This document shows positions 56,167 through 64,000 of a stretch of 64,000 nt of DNA, piece by piece (within the stretch, counting starts at the first letter, position 1; each line of letters opens with the position of its first letter). The position numbers were made by a program, and so were the translations under genes. The stretch covers positions 52,339,762-52,403,761 of the forward strand of contig CP136061.1 in assembly GCA_032622095.1 (NCBI GenBank), given 5' to 3'. The stretch comes from Siphonodentalium dalli (lineage: Eukaryota > Mollusca > Scaphopoda > Gadilida > Siphonodentaliidae). The notes under the pieces were generated by a model that saw nothing but the letters and a program-made list of their open reading frames with translations, was not told the origin of the DNA and ran no database searches.

Positions 56167-58600
56167 AATATCTATATTTGCGAATGTCTGTCTGTCTGTC
56201 TGTCTGTGTTCTATAGAAATTCACAGGGGACCATCTAGATGATGCCAAAGGGGTCTAATAGAAGTAACTTTTTACGAGAAAGATAATGGTCGGGGTTAAA
56301 ATTTTCTAAAGTGACGCCGTGGTTGTCAGGGGCAGAAAAGGGGGGAGGGGCAGAAAACATTTTTGTCGGCGATTGCCACTAAACTTATATATAATCATCC
56401 CCATAATATGAGGAATCTAATGGTGAGTTTTAAATATGGCAAAAGTCGCGTCGTTCGCGTCAGGGGTGCCCGGAAGGGGGAGGGGCAGAATTGTTTTCTG
56501 TCGCCGATTGCCATGAAACTTACATATAATCATCCCCATGATATGAAGAATCCAACGGTGTGGTTTAAATATGTCCAAAGTGGCGTCGTTCGAGTCAGAT
56601 TTGCACAAAGGGGAGAGGGGCACCAAAATTGATAAAACTAATTTTAGCGCCGATTTCCACCAAATTGATATATATTCTTCTTCATGATACACGGAATCTA
56701 ATTGTGCCATTTAACAACGTCAAATTGTTGTCGTTTGGATGAGAGATTGGGAGGGGGTGGGCACTAAATTTGATAATAATTGGTTTAGTCGTCGATTGCC
56801 ACCACACTTATACAAAAGCATCCCCATGGTATGAGGAGTATAATGGTGTGGCTCATATCTGTCAAGTGTGGCCTCATTCGAGTCAGGGGTGTATTGAAAG
56901 GGACAGGTGCACCAAAATTGATGCACAATTTGTTTGGCGCCAATTTCCACCAAATTGATACCCGTTCTTATCCATGATACGAGGAATCTGATCGTGTGAT
57001 TTAAAGACGCCATAGTGGTGCTGTTTAGGTGAGAGATGGGGAGGGAGGATTGGCACCAAATTTGATGAAAAAAAACATTGTTTAGTCGCCGATTATCACC
57101 AAACTTATACACAATCATCTTCATGATATCAGGAGTGTAATTGTGCTGTTTAAGGATGTCACAAGTGGGGCCATTCGAGTCAGTGGTGTATAGAGATGGG
57201 AGGGACATTATATCTATATGTTTAGTCACTTTAGTGCCGATTTCCACCAGATTGATACATATTCTTATCTGTGATACGAGGAATCTTATCTTATTTGTGG
57301 TTTAGACACAACAAATTGGTGCCATATGGGTGAGAGATATGGAGACCTTCAATTTGATACGAATTTGTATACTCGCCAATTTTCACCAATTTCATATATA
57401 TATGCATCTCTAATCTCTAATAAGTTTTAGTGTGTGCAGCTTGAGTCCGAAATAGGGACGGGAGGGTCACCAAAAACTGATACAAAATATTTTTAGTACC
57501 AATTACCATCAAATTCAGACACGTTCTTCTCAAATGATACAAGAAATCAAATTGTGCTGTCTGTCTGTCTTTCTGTCTGTCTGTGTGTTCTATATATAAC
57601 TTCACGCGGTACAATCGAAGAGGCAAAAGTTGATACAAATATATTTGGAACTAATTTCCAACAAATTCATACGTGTTTTTATTTAATGATATACCATTAA
57701 TTAAATAAAACATTTGGTGTCGTTTGCGTCACGGATGGCGAGTGGATATGCACTATCATAGATAAGATTGCTATTCGCCGATATCTACATATAAGTTATA
57801 TATAGTCACCCAGGCCATCTCCATATCAATTTTAAGGAGATTTTGGCGTTCACATTTCACGATCCCGACAAATGGTCACCCACTTATAAGTCACTTGAAC
57901 AATTATATCTTCTTAATTGTCATATTTATATGGGGTTGGCAATCAGGACATTCACACAATGAGCTAGCAAAAGAGATACATAGAAGAAGCATTAAACGTA
58001 TATTTATCATTCTATTGAAGAGATACATATATTCGTGCAAACTGAGAGCCCTCGAACCGTCAGAGGATTGCATATATATTATAACAATATTGAATCTGTT
58101 CCATTCAATACAGTTTCCACAAAAAAAGTTACAATTTGTCAGGATATATGGAAGGCCTGTTCAAAATAGTGGTCACAGTGTGCAGTCATATATAGTTTCT
58201 TCTGATATACAATAAAATGCAGTTAGTAGCACATGACTTTTCAGGATCCTCCCAATACTGACATCTGACAAGAGTTTAGAACAGACTCATCGACTGATAT
58301 AAACGACTCAAAATCTCGCTCTGTGTCTGGCAAATGTAGCTGATATGCACGCGCAGCAACATTTCGTTGAAACTGAGAATATTTAGCCAATATATAGCAC
58401 CATGAACAGAGGAGCACCTGGAAATTTCTTTAAAACATCTGTATCTTCATGGAGATATGATAGCCAGGTATCCTCGAGATCTTAGTCCAACCCACTAGAT
58501 TGATTGATACATCTCAATATGTAAAACCCAATTGTCATCTTTTATTTATGCGAACTAATGTCTTTATGATGTCCATGTATGATATTATAACGTCCGACGT
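56167..58600 (+). mobile_element. family I repeat with diverged 125-140 bp units, copy 2
   Basis: It begins ATATTTGCGAATGTCTGTCTG and continues as a run of units with the words CCGATTTCCACCAAATTGAT, ATACGAGGAATCTAAT, GTGTGGTTTAAA and GGGGCACCAAAATTGATA. A CTGT run occurs again at about 57560-57590. From about 57780 to 58600 the sequence is non-repetitive but is shared with copy 3 (GGAGATTTTGGCGTTCA, CAATACTGACATCTGACAAG). No reading frame of note. Confidence 0.7.
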
Positions 58601-58929
58601 ATACGCAGTTGTAAATAAATAAATACTTCATTATTGGTGGAACGGATTAATCGCGATAAACAGAATGACAATTGACAAGGTGGGCCACTACTTATATTCC
58701 ATGACTGTAATAATCATGTTTTGTGATGCTATTTGAATATACAATTTATGAGAAAACGTATAACACTTTGAACAAGAGTGTTCTCTATTCCCAACAAATA
58801 TCCACAGTATACAGATGGTTTCACATCGCATTAACCTGGGCAACGCCGGGTAACCCTGCTAGTCATTGATATATGCGTACAGAAATAATTGGTGCGGTGA
58901 ATACAAATATCATTAATCGAGAAATTAGG

Positions 58930-59112
58930 TACAGTAATACTCTAAACAATCGACTCCTTAACCACACCGAGAGCTTTCCGATGAATGGCAACAAGCCATA
59001 TAACCGAGAGCTTTCCGATGAATGGCCACAAGCCATATTTCCGACTAAATCCTGAAAAGTTACCCATAACTCTGATGTGGTTAAGGAGTCGATTATTTAG
59101 AGCATTACTGTA
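58930..59112. mobile_element. family J inverted-terminus element
   Basis: Ends TACAGTAATACTCTAAACAA and its inverse, with CGACTCCTTAACCACA mirrored inside. The middle has a tandem duplication of about 37 bases (GAGAGCTTTCCGATGAATGG). Confidence 0.8.
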
Positions 59113-59799
59113 ATTTACCGAAAACAGGCTTATAAATTCTTATCCGATAGATCATCTCTCGGGTTTTTTTTCAAGGCTCACTATTAAACCATTTGCTTTA
59201 GTATTTAGAACAAAATCGTTATGTAGATCATCAACATGGATCCAAGAAAGAAAGACTGAATAAATGTGTGGACAATCCTAACCATGTAGACCAAATAATC
59301 TTATATTTCAGCAAAGCTTTTCATACAACCCATCAAAAAGACTGATATGGTCTGTCTATAGTTTGTGGTCTAAGGTTAAATACGTTTAGACTCAGGGTAG
59401 ACTATAGTAGTGTCCGATCTCAAATCAGCGACCAGCATTTTTTTTATTTTTGCCGGGGTTAACTTTTGGGACACACGTCCTAAAATACTAAATAAATCAG
59501 AATAAAATGAATCCAAATTATATTGGCCTGGTTCTTTCCACCAATTTTACTATTTCTGAGCATATTCCAAATAGAAATACAACTCACACCAGCGGATAGT
59601 AGTAAATTGATTACAAGAAATATCATAGATGGCAAAACAAAACGGTGCCCATGAATTTCTACTGACATCTGCCATCCATATTTTTGCGAACATTGAACTT
59701 CATCTGAGGGAAAACGGTGTGTAGGAATTTCGTCTTTGAAAAATACTTATAATATTCACTTCTATCATTTCTAATATATACATGTTGTACACACTGTAA

Positions 59800-60556
59800 C
59801 TAGAGGTGTGACTGTCCAAATGGGACAAAGGATACCCCCGTGTTTTTAAAATACTAAGATATTTCACATGTCAGTAAACATTTAGTTAAATTAATAAAAT
59901 AATATTTCTCATTGCAGGTGCACAACCCTAACCCTAATCTTAAACCTATTGACCGAAAATGGTAGGAATAAAAGCTCAGACAACATTATGCAAGTCGAAA
60001 CAGGGGAATAACTCCACAAAAAAGTCGGACAGACATCATAATCGCGGGTGCACAGGTTCCCATGGTACTAAATATCAGTGCCAAAATTAAAACACATTTA
60101 CCTAAAAATGTAGGAATAAAAGCTCGGACAAAATTATGGATGTTGAAAAAATATTTCTAAGTCGAAAAAGGGGGATATCTCCACCAAAAAATGTCGGAAA
60201 GAGGTCATAATCGCAGGTGCACAGGTTCCCATGGTACTAAATACCTGTGCCTAGTTTATAAAAAAAAAAACATAAAAGTGTAGGAATAAAAGCTCGGACA
60301 AAATTATACATGTTGCGAAAATTTTCTAAGTCGAAAAAGGGCGGATAACTCCACCAAAAAAAGTCCGACAGACGTCATAATCGCAGATGCACATTTGCCC
60401 ATGGTGGTTGGTGTCTGTGCCAAGTTTCACGGAAATTGATAAAAAACGACTGAGAAAAACTCCGGACAAATTTGTGTCGACGGACGGACGGACGACGGAC
60501 GGACAAGCTGATTCCAGTATACCCCCACAACTTCGTTGCGGGGGTATAAATATTAA
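59800..60556 (+). mobile_element. pearl-like element with tandem units of about 150-170 bp
   Basis: Three diverged units are marked by GTAGGAATAAAAGCTCGGAC at about 59964, 60111 and 60281 and by CATAATCGCAGGTGCACAGG. They are followed by a tail (GTGCCAAGTTTCACGGAAAT), a GACGGACGG run at 60480-60500 and a terminal hairpin TATACCCCC...GGGGGTATA (60519-60547). This order (unique head, tandem units, hairpin tail) resembles pearl/Helitron-type elements of molluscs. No Rep/helicase is encoded. Confidence 0.6.
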
Positions 60557-61181
60557 ACTATTATTATCGCCATACATGTGTTATGTTTAGGTCTATGATA
60601 AATGAACTAAATGATTGATAATGGTACATATACACAGCAATGTTCAAGTTTGTTGTTCACGAAATTAAGGTCAATCGGGTAAATGGCATTATGTAGTGAT
60701 TGCTTGATTGTTTCGGCGTGGTCTAATATCCGATAGAATAGAAGATCGTTTTGGTAACCACTGATTGATGTAAAATGCTCAGAGGGCAAGGTGATATTTG
60801 CAGACATTTTTTTTATTATTTGATATTGACCGGCGGGTGTCACATTTTGTCACGTATCTTGCCCTTGATTCTATGACTGGTGAATGGTCAGTATGTCAGT
60901 ACATACTTGATGTTGACTTGGATATAGACTAGCAAAAATACTGAGAAAAAATAATACCTCGATGGCCACTACTTGAAGCACTTCTAATAGTGCAAAAATG
61001 TGAAATAAACGATTATTGATACCTGTGCCTTTTTTAACGAAATGATAAAACTGTTCGCTTGGTTAAGTAAAGAATCAGCCAACTCAATGGCTTCGCACAA
61101 TGAGTCGACTGGACCAATTAACCCATTGCGTTTCACCAAGGTTGATCTCCACTCATTACGTATAGCTAGATTGTATTCTCT

Positions 61182-61183
<2 letters not shown>

Positions 61184-61235
<52 letters not shown>
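61184..61235. repeat. (AT)n microsatellite
   Basis: About 26 uninterrupted AT units. Confidence 0.95.
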
Positions 61236-61239
<4 letters not shown>

Positions 61240-61695
61240 CACGGTCGTTCAGAATTGTGTTTGATCGTGGCAATCCCCCATTCACTCACATGCACGCAGT
61301 ACGTTTTAATGATATGAACTCATTGCATGTTTATCTGCTTACATTATGTTTGACCCACTTATATTTGCTGAGAAATCACACGGCGATTTGTTCTCAGTAA
61401 GGACGGGGTTATTCATTAAGTTACCAAGTGGACTTGTATGTTGGCATGAAAAATATAACACTGTGTATTGAGTAAAGATCAACAGCGACCGTCAGGTTGA
61501 TAAATCCTTGAGATATCTACCGCGATGCTGGTTGAATCATTGTGCGAATATGAAGCGGCGAAAATGGCTAGTTACGGCTTAGTAATTACGACGACCAATT
61601 GCCACCAAACTCCACCATAATAAGATGGCACACCTACTCTGCCATCGCTATTGTGGTACATCTGTCCGCATCCACTAACTACACAACTTGACTGT

Positions 61696-63115
61696 TGATA
61701 TATATATCTATCTTTGCGAATGTCTGTCTGTCTGTGTTCTATAGAAATTCACGTGGGACCATCTGGATGGGTTTAGTAAAATGTCGCCAATTTCCAACAA
61801 ACATTCATAATCATATACGTGATATGAGGAATATATTGGTGTTGTCAAAAGTTGCACAGTTCGAGTCAGGGGTGCACGGAATGAGACATATTTTTAGCGC
61901 CGATTTCCACCAAATTGATACAAATTCTTCTTCGTGATACAAGGTATCTAATCATGTGATTTAAAGACACCAACATTGGTGCCGTTTGGATGAGAGATTG
62001 GGGGAGGGAGTTGGAACTAAATTTGATAACAATTTTTTTAGTTGCTGATTACCACCAAACTTATACATAATCATCTCCATGATATCAGGAATCTAATCGT
62101 GTGGTTTAAAAATGTCAAAAGTTCGAGCGCCAAGTTAAAGCTGACAAAAGTGGCGTAATTCGAGTCAGGGGTCCACTGAATGGGAGAGGGGCACCAAAAT
62201 TGATAAAAACAGTGGCGCCGTTCGAGTCATGAATGAGGAGTGGAGGGGCACCAAAACTGATACAGTTGTTTACCACAAATTTCCACCAAATTCAAATACG
62301 TTCTCCGATGATACGAGAAATCAAATTATATGTGTTAAAGATGCCACAGTTGGTGCCGTTTCGGCCAGGGAAGGAGAGATGGGTCACTAACATTGATAAG
62401 AATGTTTTAGTCACCGATATCCACCAACTTAAAATATAGTCACCTCCATAATTCGTTCTAAGGAGTTTTTGGCGTTCAAATTTCACAAACTCGACAGAAT
62501 TTAATGGCGAGTGAATAAAGTCTTCCAACTGTCATTATTATTTTATAACGGGACGGGAATCAGGGCATTCATATAGTGAGTTAGCAACAGCAGATACATG
62601 GAAGAAAGCATTAAAAGTATATTTATCAATCTATTTAAGAGATACATTTATTCTTGCAAAATGAGGGACACAACTGAATCTGGAGCATTCAAGAAATTTT
62701 CCACAACAAAGATAAAGTAATCAAGAGAGATGGAAATGTGCAGATCGTCTGTTCAAAAATAGTGGTCGAACTGTGCAGTAAAATATAATTTCTATGAGAT
62801 AAAAGAAAGCATATTCAGTAGCACATTACTTTTCAGAATCATCCAATACTGACATCTGACAAGGGTGCATCTGCTCGATACAGAGGATCTCTTTAATTGT
62901 TTAGAATAGATTCATAGCCTAACATAAACAACGAAAAATCTCGCTCTGTGTCGGGCACATGTAGCTGATATATAGCAACAATTCTTTTAAACTGTGAATA
63001 ATTAGTTACTATAACACCACGAATAGAGAAGCACCTGACCATTTCTTTAAAATTTTCGTCTTTTATTTTTGCGAATTAGTGCGTTTATGATGTTCATGTT
63101 TTGATCCCAATAAAA
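61696..63115 (+). mobile_element. family I repeat, copy 3
   Basis: Same start (TTTGCGAATGTCTGTCTGTC), same tandem words and same non-repetitive right part as 56167-58600, but fewer units. It ends near an A-rich run at 63111-63123. Confidence 0.7.
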
Positions 63116-63123
63116 AAAAAAAA

Positions 63124-64000
63124 TCAAGCATAAGAAAAAACGTCAATTCCAACGACGTCGACTCTACGATTTAAAAATGACGCTTAATAATTCCTGGTTA
63201 TTATTTGATAAGTGACTCAAACGTTTTGGAATCATGATGAACTCCGAATGAATAACATACAATAATCACTTGTATGTGGAAAAAACATTAATCATATTTA
63301 TAAATGATCTTATCACAGAAGACAATTGACGCCACACGTCCGAGAGCTTTTACGCAAAATTTGGCATTTCGACTACCTTCATAACGATACAAAGTGTGAA
63401 CAAGCAGATTCGCAATTAACAAAACGATTGAAGCTAAAACTCATTAGTTCCATAACCCCTTTTATTCCGAGAAAAAATTCTCTACTAAAATACTATAAAC
63501 ATGGATGCACGGATTTCTACAACATTCTTATACCAGACACACGTGTCATTTATCATATTGTACAATGTTTTTGCTTGATGAGTCTGTTCTTAAATATGCT
63601 ACTGACAGTACTCAGGGTTGACTTTCCTTCACAATAAACATGGTAGGTGCCCTCACCCAAACATCACAACGACAAGATAAGTTAAATTCAGCGGGTCTGA
63701 ATAGTTTCAACGGAGCGGCTGCTTGGGAGCTTCAGTCCCGCATCCCACAATTCGAGTTGTTTAATGCAAACACTTACCTGCAAAAACGTACATGAACCAC
63801 TGACTGGTCGAAGATTATACTTAGTCAGAATAAGGATGACACGATTCAATACAACTCTCCGCTAGGGGATGTACCTGATACAGAAATACGTTTCACAAGC
63901 GCCGTTCGGTGACTACGACAATGAGTGAACGTGTGCGCAAACGTGAATTAAAAACAGCACCAATATTCTTTGCCTTATTGTTCAACATACAGCAGACTCA
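63124..64000. other. no gene recognised
   Basis: Holds a short match to the start of large-subunit rRNA (63682-63695, minus strand) and an isolated strong donor-like GCAG|GTAAGT on the minus strand near 63775. Neither could be tied to a gene. Confidence 0.35.

Noticed and set aside
56417-57247. Minus-strand open stretches of 97 and 175 codons
   Set aside because: The repeated HHYTPxxMGM-like words come from tandem units of family I.
59925-59945. CCCTAACCCTAAT, resembling telomere repeat
   Set aside because: Only about two units, inside a dispersed element.
63326-63637. 103-codon open stretch on the plus strand near the right edge
   Set aside because: No domain, no splice context, AT-rich; treated as chance.
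63770-63860. Strong donor-like GCAG|GTAAGT on the minus strand
   Set aside because: The open frame before it is short, starts after a stop and has no recognisable product; no acceptor partner was found.

Overview
This is eukaryotic, animal DNA. Coding sequence is sparse, AT-rich and split by long introns with GT-AG borders. The recognisable exons encode modular secreted proteins (signal peptide, PAN/apple-like, EGF-like, Thr/Ser-rich and C-type-lectin segments). The spacer is packed with short inverted-repeat transposons, foldback elements, minisatellites and one full-length LINE reading frame. This mixture, plus the tandem-unit elements at 16.0-16.5 kb and 59.8-60.6 kb, suggests a marine invertebrate, perhaps a mollusc. 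That assignment is inference; no marker gene fixes it.

Layout. Gene 1 (minus strand, about 26.2 kb down past the left edge) has exons at 26225-26137 (signal peptide), 13612-13414 (PAN-like), 9123-9018 (EGF-like), 7409-7074 (Thr/Ser-rich) and 3098-2895 (first part of a C-type lectin domain). All four exon-exon phases match. The rest of the lectin domain was not found and is probably beyond base 1. Intron 1 (about 12.5 kb) carries a CR1/Jockey-type LINE with an open 1198-codon reading frame on the opposite strand (19095-22691). Gene 2 (minus strand, 56063/56042-54418) has two exons: signal peptide plus a PAN-like segment with the same cysteine spacing as gene 1, then a terminal exon with an unrecognised Gly/aromatic-rich domain ending at a stop codon. 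Three further possible exons (29.3 kb minus, 32.8 kb plus, 49.0 kb minus) are weakly supported.

Between the genes almost everything is repeat-derived. There are several families of TTAA-flanked (piggyBac-like) short elements, a TA-flanked (mariner-like) family, foldback elements, a 2 kb compound inverted element (9.2-11.2 kb), paired 1 kb inverted copies (31.0-31.9 and 35.5-36.5 kb), a duplicated block (37-40 kb), and a roughly 4 kb structure (42.4-46.4 kb) whose core is a minisatellite that switches strand at its middle. Diverged tandem-unit elements fill 51.1-52.2, 56.2-58.6, 59.8-60.6 and 61.7-63.1 kb.

No defence system, operon, CRISPR array or confident tRNA/rRNA gene was found. The most unusual observations are: one AT-rich hairpin carried by two MITE classes with different target-site preferences; two TTAA elements sharing a single TTAA; a nested insertion whose empty counterpart is also in the window; and the strand-switching minisatellite.
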